From: Streptomyces fumigatiscleroticus | GTDB taxonomy: Bacteria; Actinomycetota; Actinomycetes; Streptomycetales; Streptomycetaceae | Length of the DNA stretch: 64,000 bases | Direction: 5' to 3' | Assembly (NCBI RefSeq): GCF_014647975.1 | Contig: NZ_BMQF01000003.1 | Coordinates: forward strand, 496,001-560,000 | In this document: positions 16,768 through 24,169 of the stretch, one piece after another | Layout: each line of letters begins with the position of its first letter | Position numbering within the stretch: the first letter of the stretch is position 1 | The notes under the pieces: model-generated | Told to the model about the DNA's origin: nothing | What the model saw: the letters and a program-made list of their open reading frames with translations, nothing else | Database searches by the model: none | Program-made: the position numbers and the translations under genes

Positions 16768-17391
16768 TCAGCGGCCGTGGGCCGACGGGTCCACGCACAG
16801 GATGATCAGCGGTACGCACAGGCCCGTCGGGTCCGGTGCCGGTGCCGGGGTGGTGGCGGTGGCCCTGGTGGAGCCGGTGGGTCCGGGCCGTGGGGCGGTG
16901 CTCGTCGTGTCCGGCGGGCGGGGTGTGGTGGTGGGTGCGGGGATCTCGGAAGTGGCCGGGACGGCTCTGGTGCCGGGGGCCGGGCGGACCGGGGCCGTGG
17001 ACGGTGCCGCCGTGGGCCCGGGGTGGGCCGGGGCCGCCGCCGGGCGGCCCATGGCCGAGGCCGTCGACGGGCTCGCGGCGGGCTCCGGGTCCGCGCCGGC
17101 GGTGGCCGTGGTGCCGGCCGTCCGGTCCGCGGCCGTGCCGGGACGCGCCTCGCCGGGACCGCCCGGTTCCGGCCCGGGTCCCGGGCGCAGAAGGCTCAGG
17201 ACGCCGGCCGCGGCCAGGGCGAGCCCGCCCGCCGCGAAGAGGACCTTGCGGGGGCGGGGCCTGCGGTGGCGTCCGCGGCCGGATGGGCGGTGGGCTGCGG
17301 CGCCGTCCGGTCCGGGCCCTGTCACCGGGTTCTCCGCGTCTTCGCCGGCCCCGTCGTGCTGCCGCGTGTGCTCCGGCGTGTCCGTCGTCAT
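16768..17391 (-). CDS. Pro/Thr-rich single-span membrane protein
   Basis: The 207-residue product has a hydrophilic N-terminus ending in a very basic segment (GRGRHRRPRPRK), one membrane helix (VLFAAGGLALAAAGVLSLL), and then about 120 residues dominated by Pro, Thr, Ala and Ser that look like an extracellular unstructured linker. It closes with a short hydrophobic, Cys-containing tail (LCVPLIILCVD). The start at 17391 is preferred over 17397 because GGGGAGGG then has normal spacing. It is convergent with cya. No function is recognised. The two C-terminal Cys could form a disulfide outside the cell. Confidence 0.65.
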   Translation of the reverse strand: MTTDTPEHTRQHDGAGEDAENPVTGPGPDGAAAHRPSGRGRHRRPRPRKVLFAAGGLALAAAGVLSLLRPGPGPEPGGPGEARPGTAADRTAGTTATAGADPEPAASPSTASAMGRPAAAPAHPGPTAAPSTAPVRPAPGTRAVPATSEIPAPTTTPRPPDTTSTAPRPGPTGSTRATATTPAPAPDPTGLCVPLIILCVDPSAHGR

Positions 17392-17619
17392 CGCCATCCC
17401 TCCCCGGTGCGCACGTCCCCCGGTACGCCTGGCCAGCGCACGTTAGGCGCTCGCGTGGACGGCGCAGCGGGGAGTCGCCGGGATGTCACCCGGACGGGTG
17501 GGCGGGCACCGGGACGGGAACCGGTCGCCCGTGCGGCGCGACCCGGGGTTCTCGCGGGGCCCTCACGCCTGCGATGATCGGGGCGGATGTCGTTAGCCGG
17601 CGTTAACCGGGAGGGTGTC

Positions 17620-18420
17620 GTGAGCGAGGAACGGTTCGGGGAGTACGTGCTGGTGCGGCGGCACGGGGACGGGCATGTCGCGGAGCTCGTCCTGGACCGG
17701 CCGAAGGCCATGAACGCCGTCTCGACCGGGATGGCCCAGTCGATCAGCGTGGCCTGCGCGGCGCTGGGCGAGGACCGCGGCGTACGGGTGGTGGTGCTGA
17801 CCTCGACGCACGAGCGGGCGTTCTGCGTCGGGGCCGATCTGAAGGAGCGGAACTCCTTCAGCGACGCCGACCTGGTGCGCCAGCGTCCGGTGACCCGCGC
17901 TGCCTACACCGGGGTGCTGGAGCTGCCGGTGCCGGCCGTCGCGGCCGTGCACGGGTTCGCGCTGGGCGGCGGCTTCGAGCTGGCCCTGGCCTGCGACGTG
18001 ATCGTGGCCGACCGTACGGCGGTGCTGGGGCTGCCCGAGGTGTCCGTGGGGGTGATCCCGGGCGGCGGCGGCACGCAGCTGCTGCCGCGCCGGGTGGGGG
18101 CGGCCCGGGCGGCCGAGCTGGTCTTCACGGCCCGGCGGGTGGAGGCCGCCGAGGCCCGGGAGCTGGGCCTGGTGGACCAGCTGGTCGAGGAGGGGCGGGA
18201 CCGCGAGGAGGCGCTGGCCCTGGCCTCGCGGATCGCGGCCAACTCCCCGGTCGGGCTGCGGGCGGCCAAGCGGGCGCTGCGCCTCGGGCAGGGCCTCGAT
18301 CTGCGGGCCGGCCTGGAGATCGAGGACGCGGCCTGGCGGGCGGTGGCGTTCTCGGGGGACCGGGCGGAGGGGGTCGCGGCCTTCAACGAGAAGCGGAAGC
18401 CCGCGTGGCCGGGGGAGTAG
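17620..18420 (+). CDS. Enoyl-CoA hydratase/isomerase family protein
   Basis: A 266-residue crotonase-fold enzyme. Seen are the oxyanion-hole segments AFCVGADLKER and HGFALGGGFELALACD, then LGLPEVSVGVIPGGGGTQLLPRRVG, where the two catalytic glutamates of hydratases fall (in the GFELA and PEV segments), and a C-terminal AKRAL helix. This suggests hydration of 2-enoyl-CoA in fatty-acid or amino-acid breakdown; the exact acyl chain cannot be told. The GTG at 17620 was chosen because GGGAGG lies about nine bases upstream; a longer ATG form begins at 17587. A 24-bp tandem repeat array begins 17 bp after the stop. Confidence 0.88.
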   Translation: MSEERFGEYVLVRRHGDGHVAELVLDRPKAMNAVSTGMAQSISVACAALGEDRGVRVVVLTSTHERAFCVGADLKERNSFSDADLVRQRPVTRAAYTGVLELPVPAVAAVHGFALGGGFELALACDVIVADRTAVLGLPEVSVGVIPGGGGTQLLPRRVGAARAAELVFTARRVEAAEARELGLVDQLVEEGRDREEALALASRIAANSPVGLRAAKRALRLGQGLDLRAGLEIEDAAWRAVAFSGDRAEGVAAFNEKRKPAWPGE

Positions 18421-18436
18421 CCGGCCGGTAGGCCCC

Positions 18437-18796
18437 GGTCCGGCTCGTCGGCGGATCCCCGGTCCGGCTCGTCGGCGGACCCTCGGTCCGGCTCGTCGGC
18501 GGATCCTCGGTCCGGCTCGTCGGCGGATCCTCGGTCCGGCTCGTCGGCGGATCCTCGGTCTGGCTCGTCGGCGGATCCTCGGTCTGGCTCGTCGGCGGAT
18601 CCTCGGTCTGGCTCGTCGGCGGATCCTCGGTCTGGCTCGTCGGCGGATCCTCGGTCTGGCTCGTCGGCGGATCCTCGGTCTGGCTCGTCGGCGGATCCTC
18701 GGTCCGGCCCGCCGGCGGACCCTCGGTCCGGCCCGCCGACGGATCCCCGGTCCGGCCCGTCGGCGGATCCCCGGTCCGGCCCGCCGACGGATCCCC
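18437..18796. repeat. Fifteen tandem copies of a 24-bp unit
   Basis: The unit GGTCCGGCTCGTCGGCGGAT plus CCTC or CCCC is repeated 15 times without spacer, exactly 360 bp. Copies 3-5 are identical to each other. Copies 6-11 are six identical copies that share one change (GGTCTGG). Copies 12-15 are the most diverged. Because 24 is divisible by three, the array is open in several frames; on the minus strand one frame reads as repeats of PPTSQTED, but without a convincing start. It fills the gap between the enoyl-CoA hydratase and GGDEF genes. Confidence 0.95.
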
Positions 18797-18836
18797 GTTC
18801 GCCTCCGTCAATGTCCCGGTTCGTCGCGAACCTCCC

Positions 18837-18842
18837 TAGCCT
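18837..18842 (+). promoter_or_regulatory. -10 element, probably leaderless (GGDEF gene)
   Basis: TAGCCT with a six-base gap to the ATG at 18849. The expected -35 position falls close to the end of the tandem repeat array. Confidence 0.55.
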
Positions 18843-18848
18843 GGAGTG

Positions 18849-19997
18849 ATGGGTGAGGACAGGCGGCTGGCGGCCGTGGTGGCGCTGGCGCAGGGAATGG
18901 CGGCCGCGCACACCTCCCGTGAGGCGTGGCGGGCGGCGGCGGCCGGCGCCTGCCGGGCGCTGGGCGGAAGCTTCGCCGCGCTCTCGGTGTGGGAGCGCGA
19001 GCTCGGCCGGCTGCGCGTCCTGGTCAATGTGGGGGAGCGGGCCGAGGGCGAGGAGGAGTTCCCGGAGGCCGAGTCCTACCCCGTCCACGAGTTCGCCGAG
19101 ATCACCGAGTTCCTGCACGAGCGCTGGGCCGGGGGCGGCGAGCCCGGCGCCTGGGTGGAGACCGCCGAGGGCCCCGCGGCCGGGCGTCCGGGCTACATCC
19201 ACCAGCGCGTCGCCGCCCTGCGCCGCCGGGGCCGCGGCTGCTGCGTGGTCGCGCCCATCGTGATGCACGGCCGCGCCTGGGGCGAGCTGTATGTCGCCCG
19301 CCCGGTCGGCGCCCCCGTCTTCGAGCGTGCCGACGCCGACTTCGCCACCGTCCTGGCCTCCGTCGTCGCCGCCGGGATCGCCCAGACCGAGCGGCTGGAG
19401 GAGGCGCACCGGCTGGCGTTCACCGACGCGCTCACCGGTCTCGCCAACCGCCGGGCCGTCGACGTCCACCTGGAGGAGGCGGTCGAGCGGCACCGCACCG
19501 AGGGCGTGGCCGTCAGCCTCGTCGTCTGCGACCTCAACGGGCTCAAGCGGGTCAACGACACCCAGGGGCACGCCGTCGGCGACCGGCTCCTGGAGCGCTT
19601 CGGCTCCGTGCTCTCGCTGTGCGGCGCCATGGTGCCGGGCGCGCTCGTGGGCCGCCTCGGCGGCGACGAGTTCTGCCTGCTCGCCGTGGGCCCGGCCGGC
19701 GAGGAGGTCGTCGGCGCGGCCGGGGAGCTCTGCCGCCGGGCGGCCGAGTTGGCACCCGGAGAGGGCGTCGCCTGCGGGGTCGCCTCCACCGACGACCCCA
19801 TCGGTCCGGTCCGCTCCGCCCGCCGCCTGTTCCGGCTCGCCGACGCGGCCCAGTACCGTGCCAAGGCCGAACGGGCCGCCCGTCCGGTCGTGGCCGGCCG
19901 GGCGGGCCCCGACGACCCCGTCGTACGGCTCGCGGACGAGCCCTCCCGGGAGGCGAACGGGGAGCGCCGCCGGTTCCGCGGCCGGCATGCGCCCTAA
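18849..19997 (+). CDS. cdgE: GAF-GGDEF diguanylate cyclase
   Basis: A 382-residue soluble protein. Residues about 10-180 resemble a GAF sensor domain (RVAALRRRGRGCCVVAPIVMHGR...GELYVARP, then FATVLASVVAAGIAQTERLEEAHRLA linking helix). The GGDEF domain begins with FTDALTGLANRRAVD, contains the substrate segment CDLNGLKRVNDTQGHAVGDRLL, and the intact active site GRLGGDEFCLLA. An intact GGDEF predicts synthesis of cyclic di-GMP, which in Streptomyces controls development through BldD and RsiG. No EAL domain is present. Domain order fits CdgE of S. coelicolor (SCO4931, from memory). An alternative GTG is at 18846. Confidence 0.88.
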   Translation: MGEDRRLAAVVALAQGMAAAHTSREAWRAAAAGACRALGGSFAALSVWERELGRLRVLVNVGERAEGEEEFPEAESYPVHEFAEITEFLHERWAGGGEPGAWVETAEGPAAGRPGYIHQRVAALRRRGRGCCVVAPIVMHGRAWGELYVARPVGAPVFERADADFATVLASVVAAGIAQTERLEEAHRLAFTDALTGLANRRAVDVHLEEAVERHRTEGVAVSLVVCDLNGLKRVNDTQGHAVGDRLLERFGSVLSLCGAMVPGALVGRLGGDEFCLLAVGPAGEEVVGAAGELCRRAAELAPGEGVACGVASTDDPIGPVRSARRLFRLADAAQYRAKAERAARPVVAGRAGPDDPVVRLADEPSREANGERRRFRGRHAP

Positions 19998-20085
19998 ACC
20001 CCGTGATGGGCGCGGTCCGCGGAATCCGGCCCTTCGGTAAGGGGTGAACCCGGGACCCGCTGGTGACTTCGGCGCATTCACTGCG

Positions 20086-20091
20086 TACGCT
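20086..20091 (+). promoter_or_regulatory. -10 element, probably leaderless (hutH)
   Basis: TACGCT with a seven-base gap to the ATG at 20099. Confidence 0.55.
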
Positions 20092-20098
20092 CCTGAAT

Positions 20099-21643
20099 AT
20101 GGATATGCACACTGTGGTGGTGGGGACGTCCGGGACGACCGCGTCCGACGTGCTCGCCGTGGCGCGGGGCGGCGCCCGGGTCGAGCTCTCCCAGGAGGCG
20201 GTGGCGGCCCTGGCCGCGGCCCGCGAGATCGTCGACGCGCTGGCGGCCAAGCCGGACCCGGTCTACGGGGTGAGCACCGGCTTCGGTGCCCTGGCGACCC
20301 GGCACATCAGCCCGGATCTGCGCGCACAGTTGCAGCGCAACATCGTCCGCTCGCACGCCGCCGGAATGGGGCCGCGCGTCGAGCGCGAGGTCGTCCGCGC
20401 CCTGATGTTCCTGCGGCTGAAGACCGTCTGTTCCGGGCACACCGGCGTCCGCCCCGAGGTCGCGCGGACCATGGCCGACGTCCTCAACGCGGGCATCACC
20501 CCGGTCGTGCACGAGTACGGCTCGCTGGGCTGCTCCGGCGACCTCGCGCCGCTGTCCCACTGCGCCCTGACGCTGATGGGCGAGGGCGAGGCCGAGGGCC
20601 CGGACGGGACCGTACGGCCGGCCGGGGAGCTGCTGGCCGAGCACGGCATCCACCCCGTCGAGCTGCGCGAGAAGGAGGGCCTGGCCCTGCTCAACGGCAC
20701 CGACGGCATGCTCGGCATGCTGCTCATGGCCCTCGCCGACCTGGACACGCTGTACAAGTCCGCCGACATCACCGCCGCCCTCACGCTGGAGGCGCTGCTC
20801 GGCACCGACAAGGTGCTGGCGCCCGAGCTGCACGCCATCCGCCCGCACCCGGGCCAGGCGGACAGCGCCGCCAACATGCTCGCCGTGCTCGGCGGCTCCG
20901 GCCTCACCGGGCACCACCAGGACGACGCGCCCCGCGTCCAGGACGCCTACTCCGTGCGCTGCGCCCCGCAGGTCGCCGGCGCCGGACGGGACACCCTCGC
21001 CCACGCCCGTCTGGTCGCCGACCGCGAGCTGGCCGCCGCCGTGGACAACCCGGTCGTGCTGCCCGACGGCAGGGTGGAGTCGAACGGCAACTTCCACGGC
21101 GCGCCCGTCGCCTATGTCCTGGACTTCCTCGCCGTCGCCGTCGCCGACCTCGGCTCCATCGCCGAGCGGCGCACCGACCGGCTGCTGGACAAGAACCGCA
21201 GCCACGGCCTGCCGCCGTTCCTCGCGGACGACCCGGGTGTCGACTCCGGTCTCATGATCGCCCAGTACACGCAGGCCGCCCTGGTCAGCGAGTTGAAGCG
21301 GCTCGCCGTACCGGCCTCCGCGGACTCGATCCCGTCCTCCGCGATGCAGGAGGACCATGTGTCGATGGGCTGGTCGGCGGCGCGCAAACTGCGCACGGCC
21401 GTCGGCAACCTCACGCGCGTGCTGGCGATCGAGCTCTACGCCGCCACCCGCGCGATCGAACTGCGCGAGGGCCTGACCCCGGCGCCCGCCAGCCGGGCGG
21501 TGATCGACGCGGTGCGCGCGGCCGGCGTGCGGGGCCCGGGCCCGGACCGGTTCCTGGCCCCCGACCTCGCCGCGGCGGACGCGTTCGTACGCGACGGGCG
21601 GCTGGTCGCGGCGGCGGAGACGGTCACCGGGCCGTTGCGCTGA
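20099..21643 (+). CDS. hutH: Histidine ammonia-lyase
   Basis: A 514-residue enzyme deaminating histidine to urocanate, the first step of histidine use. It begins MDMHTVVVGTSG like the S. griseus enzyme. The self-forming MIO cofactor would come from the Cys-Ser-Gly triad in YGSLGCSGDLAPLSH. Other family marks are YGVSTGFGALATRHI, RNIVRSHAAG, LKTVCSGHTGVRPE, GHHQDDAPRVQDAYSVRCAPQ and SSAMQEDHVSMG. The start at 20099 is preferred because TACGCT lies seven bases upstream. No other hut gene is adjacent. It is convergent with the LAXTG-protein gene; the gap has overlapping inverted repeats that could terminate both. Confidence 0.96.
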   Translation: MDMHTVVVGTSGTTASDVLAVARGGARVELSQEAVAALAAAREIVDALAAKPDPVYGVSTGFGALATRHISPDLRAQLQRNIVRSHAAGMGPRVEREVVRALMFLRLKTVCSGHTGVRPEVARTMADVLNAGITPVVHEYGSLGCSGDLAPLSHCALTLMGEGEAEGPDGTVRPAGELLAEHGIHPVELREKEGLALLNGTDGMLGMLLMALADLDTLYKSADITAALTLEALLGTDKVLAPELHAIRPHPGQADSAANMLAVLGGSGLTGHHQDDAPRVQDAYSVRCAPQVAGAGRDTLAHARLVADRELAAAVDNPVVLPDGRVESNGNFHGAPVAYVLDFLAVAVADLGSIAERRTDRLLDKNRSHGLPPFLADDPGVDSGLMIAQYTQAALVSELKRLAVPASADSIPSSAMQEDHVSMGWSAARKLRTAVGNLTRVLAIELYAATRAIELREGLTPAPASRAVIDAVRAAGVRGPGPDRFLAPDLAAADAFVRDGRLVAAAETVTGPLR

Positions 21644-21730
21644 GTGTTCTGCGCAGGGCCGGTGAGCCCCACGTCCCCAAAGGGGCGCCGCGCCTCTTCG
21701 GGGACGCGGCGCGGGGCGGCGGACGGGGCG

Positions 21731-22054
21731 TCAGGAGGCCTGGAAACCCAGGCGTTCCCGGCGTACCGAGTACACGACGAACCCCGCGCCGAGGGCGAGG
21801 AAGGCCGTGCCGCCGATGACGTACGGAGTGCTGTCGAAGCTGCCGGTGTCGGCGAGCCGGACCTGTTCCGGCGTGGTCGCAGAGTCCGTCGACGCGGCCC
21901 TGGCCTGGGCTGTGACCTGCGGCGACGGGTTCGCCGAGGACGCCGGCCCGGCCGGGGTGTCCGTGGTCGCGTTGGCGGACGGGACGAACCACAGGGCCCC
22001 GAGCAGGGCGCCCGCGGCGGCGGCGGTCAGCAGCGGACGGCGAGCGGATGACAC
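21731..22054 (-). CDS. Small secreted LAXTG (sortase E) substrate
   Basis: A 107-residue surface protein. Residues 1-29 are a signal peptide (basic start, hydrophobic core, cleavage near SANA). The next 37 residues are a low-complexity Thr/Ser/Pro/Ala spacer. The C-terminus is a sorting signal: LADTG at 67-71, a hydrophobic helix (YVIGGTAFLALGAGFVVYSV) and a basic tail (RRERL). LAXTG is the motif of actinobacterial class E sortases, as for the long chaplins of Streptomyces. The mature part is only about 40 residues, so it may be a tip or spacer protein rather than an enzyme. No sortase gene is nearby. Confidence 0.8.
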   Translation of the reverse strand: MSSARRPLLTAAAAGALLGALWFVPSANATTDTPAGPASSANPSPQVTAQARAASTDSATTPEQVRLADTGSFDSTPYVIGGTAFLALGAGFVVYSVRRERLGFQAS

Positions 22055-22151
22055 GAAATATCGATCCCCTTGTGGTGCTGGCGAATTGGCCGTGTGGGCC
22101 GATGTTAGTGAAAGGCGCGGGTCACAGGAAAGTCACGGGAGTGAGGGGCCG

Positions 22152-22157
22152 TACGCT
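22152..22157 (+). promoter_or_regulatory. -10 element, probably leaderless
   Basis: TACGCT with a six-base gap to the ATG at 22164. Confidence 0.55.
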
Positions 22158-22163
22158 CCGGAC

Positions 22164-22514
22164 ATGAGCACTCCAGAGACATCACGTTTTGTACGCCTTC
22201 GCGTGGAACTCGTTCTCGAAGTGAACGACGCGGAGACGGTGACCGGGGCCGCGCTGCGGCGGATCACCGACGATCCCGATATGCCCGCCGCGGAGCGGGT
22301 ACACACGGAGAACGCCGTGACGGAGGACGTCGCTGAGGCCCTGGCCTATCTCGTCGATCCGTTCGACCTGGTCAGCGAGGTGCCGGGGGTGGAACTCCAG
22401 CAGGCCTCCTGGAGCAGCGAGCAGATCGACTACGACCCCGACGCGCCGGACTGGGACGCCGACGACGATGATGACGATGTCGACGAGGACGAGAAAGAAG
22501 AGGCGGTCGGCTGA
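22164..22514 (+). CDS. Small acidic protein of unknown function
   Basis: A 116-residue cytoplasmic-looking protein. The first 95 residues look folded (RFVRLRVELVLEVNDAETVTGAALRRI, then EDVAEALAYLVDPFDLVSEVPGVELQQASW). The last 30 are almost entirely Asp and Glu around DYDPDAPDWDAD, a strongly acidic tail that could mimic nucleic acid or bind a basic partner or metal. I do not recognise the family. The start is set by the TACGCT box six bases upstream. A strong terminator follows 22 bp after the stop, so it is a single-gene unit. Confidence 0.75.
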   Translation: MSTPETSRFVRLRVELVLEVNDAETVTGAALRRITDDPDMPAAERVHTENAVTEDVAEALAYLVDPFDLVSEVPGVELQQASWSSEQIDYDPDAPDWDADDDDDDVDEDEKEEAVG

Positions 22515-22535
22515 CGCGCTTGGGGAAATCGTGAC

Positions 22536-22563
22536 CCCGGGCGGCAACCGCCGCCCGGGTTTT
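22536..22563 (+). terminator. Classical intrinsic terminator
   Basis: CCCGGGCGGC, loop AACC, then GCCGCCCGGG followed at once by TTTT: a 10-bp GC stem with a T-run, unusually complete for this genus. Confidence 0.9.
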
Positions 22564-22717
22564 GTCGTCTCAGGGTGCGCACGGACCGACATCCGCACCG
22601 TCCGCAGCGGCGGACGTGGTGTGCCCCACACATCCAGGGAATGTGGAACGGGACGAACCGGTCGTAGCGTTGAAAGTCTTTAACGGGGACTCTCGGGGTT
22701 TCTGGGGAATCGGAACG

Positions 22718-23980
22718 ATGGAGAAGCGTGTGATGACCAACAGTAGGCGGCGCAAGGGTCTGATGGCCGCGTCCGCGCTGCTCGGCGGTGTGCTGGTGCT
22801 CTCGGCCTGTTCCGGCGGTGACGAGGCCTCCGGCAGCGGGGGCGGCGACACGTCGCAGGCCAAGGTCGACGAGGCGGCAGCCAAGAAGACGTCCGAGGCG
22901 CAGATCAAGATCACACCAGGTGACGGTTCGAACAACGCCTCCATCAACAACTCGGCCACCGTGACCGTGAGCAAGGGCACGCTCACGGAGGTGAAGATGA
23001 CCACCGCCGACGGCACCGAGGTGAGCGGCCAGATATCCGCCGACAAGACCAGCTGGAAGCCGAGCGCCCAGCTGGAGCGCGCCACCACCTACAGGCTGTC
23101 GGCGACCGCGGAGGACTCCGAGGGCCGCGCGGCCCACGAGAACGCCTCGTTCACCACGGTCTCCAAGGACAACAGCTTCATCGGCACCTTCACGCCGGAC
23201 GACGGTGCCACCGTCGGCGTGGGCATGCCGGTCTCGATCAACTTCGACAAGGCGATCACCAACAAGGCGGCCGTCCAGAAGGGCATCACCGTCTCCACCA
23301 CCAGCGGGCAGGAGGTCGTCTGCCACTGGTTCAACGCCAACCGCATGGACTGCCGGCCCGAGGACTACTGGAAGGAAGGGGCGACCGTCACCCTGAAGCT
23401 GGCCCTCGACGGGGTCGAGGGCGCCGAGGGCGTCTACGGAGTCCAGCAGAAGACGGTCACCTTCAAGATCGGCCGCAACCAGGTCACCTACGTCGACGCG
23501 CAGACCAAGCAGATGAAGGTCACGCAGGACGGCCAGACCATCAAGACCATCCCGATCTCGGCCGGCTCGCCCGACAACAAGACGTACGAGGGCCAGATGG
23601 TGATCTCCGAGAAGTTCAAGGAGACCCGGATGAACGGCGCGACGGTCGGCTTCACCGACGACGACGGCAAGGGCGAGTACGACATCAAGGACGTGCCGCA
23701 CGCCATGCGCCTGACCACCTCCGGCACCTTCGTGCACGGCAACTACTGGGGCGCCAAGTCCATCTTCGGCAGCGTGAACACCAGCCACGGCTGCGTGGGT
23801 CTGTCGGACACCAAGGGCGCCAACGACCCGAGCACGCCGGCCGCGTGGTTCTACAACCACTCGATCATCGGTGACGTGGTCGTGGTCCAGAACACCGGCG
23901 ACAAGACGGTCTCGCCGGACAACGGCCTCAACGGCTGGAACATGGACTGGGCGCAGTGGAAGGCGGGCTCGGCCGTCTGA
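22718..23980 (+). CDS. Lipoprotein L,D-transpeptidase (Ig-like + YkuD)
   Basis: A 420-residue exported lipoprotein. The N-terminal signal ends in a lipobox (LVLSAC, Cys near residue 31). Two Ig-like domains follow (about residues 70-160 and 160-265), as in mycobacterial LdtMt2. The C-terminal YkuD domain has FVHGNYW and the active site SHGCVGLSD, where His and Cys are catalytic, plus a Trp-rich tail. It should cross-link peptidoglycan stem peptides 3-3 and resist most beta-lactams except carbapenems. The start may instead be ATG 22733, which has GGAG nine bases upstream; both keep the signal. A terminator hairpin follows. Confidence 0.92.
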   Translation: MEKRVMTNSRRRKGLMAASALLGGVLVLSACSGGDEASGSGGGDTSQAKVDEAAAKKTSEAQIKITPGDGSNNASINNSATVTVSKGTLTEVKMTTADGTEVSGQISADKTSWKPSAQLERATTYRLSATAEDSEGRAAHENASFTTVSKDNSFIGTFTPDDGATVGVGMPVSINFDKAITNKAAVQKGITVSTTSGQEVVCHWFNANRMDCRPEDYWKEGATVTLKLALDGVEGAEGVYGVQQKTVTFKIGRNQVTYVDAQTKQMKVTQDGQTIKTIPISAGSPDNKTYEGQMVISEKFKETRMNGATVGFTDDDGKGEYDIKDVPHAMRLTTSGTFVHGNYWGAKSIFGSVNTSHGCVGLSDTKGANDPSTPAAWFYNHSIIGDVVVVQNTGDKTVSPDNGLNGWNMDWAQWKAGSAV

Positions 23981-23999
23981 CGCCCTTTCACCGCACCGA

Positions 24000-24027
24000 C
24001 CGATGCCGCCCCCCGGGGCGGCATCGG
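24000..24027 (+). terminator. Terminator hairpin after the L,D-transpeptidase gene
   Basis: CCGATGCCGCC and GGCGGCATCGG form an 11-bp perfect stem over a six-base loop, followed by CGTTT. Confidence 0.75.
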
Positions 24028-24067
24028 CGTTTCCGGCCCCGTGTTCTCACAGATTCCGGGCCGTACT

Positions 24068-24144
24068 CTGGGCGGTCTCTGGGCAGCTTCCGGGGTCGGC
24101 CACAGGCTTCTCATCGTTCTCTTATGGAGACCTTATTTCTTCAT
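24068..24144 (+). promoter_or_regulatory. Direct repeats upstream of the ABC permease
   Basis: CTGGGCGG (24068-24075) recurs as CTGGGCAG exactly 11 bp later. Further down, TTCTCAT (24108-24114) is followed by TTCTCTTAT from 24117 and TTCTTCAT from 24137. Directly repeated half-sites on roughly helical spacing are typical of OmpR-type response regulator sites. No two-component system is adjacent, so the regulator is unknown. Confidence 0.3.
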
Positions 24145-24157
24145 CACGGTCCCTCCC

Positions 24158-24163
24158 TACCTT
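24158..24163 (+). promoter_or_regulatory. -10 element, probably leaderless (ABC permease)
   Basis: TACCTT with a six-base gap to the ATG at 24170. Confidence 0.5.
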
Positions 24164-24169
24164 GCCGCC

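Noticed and set aside
18437..18796. Array considered as CRISPR
   Set aside because: There are no spacers between the 24-bp units and no cas genes; it is a plain tandem repeat.
18383..18811. Minus-strand protein made of PPTSQTED repeats across the tandem array
   Set aside because: The start would be TTG with no ribosome-binding site, it overlaps the 3' end of the enoyl-CoA hydratase gene, and several other frames are equally open because the unit is 24 bp.
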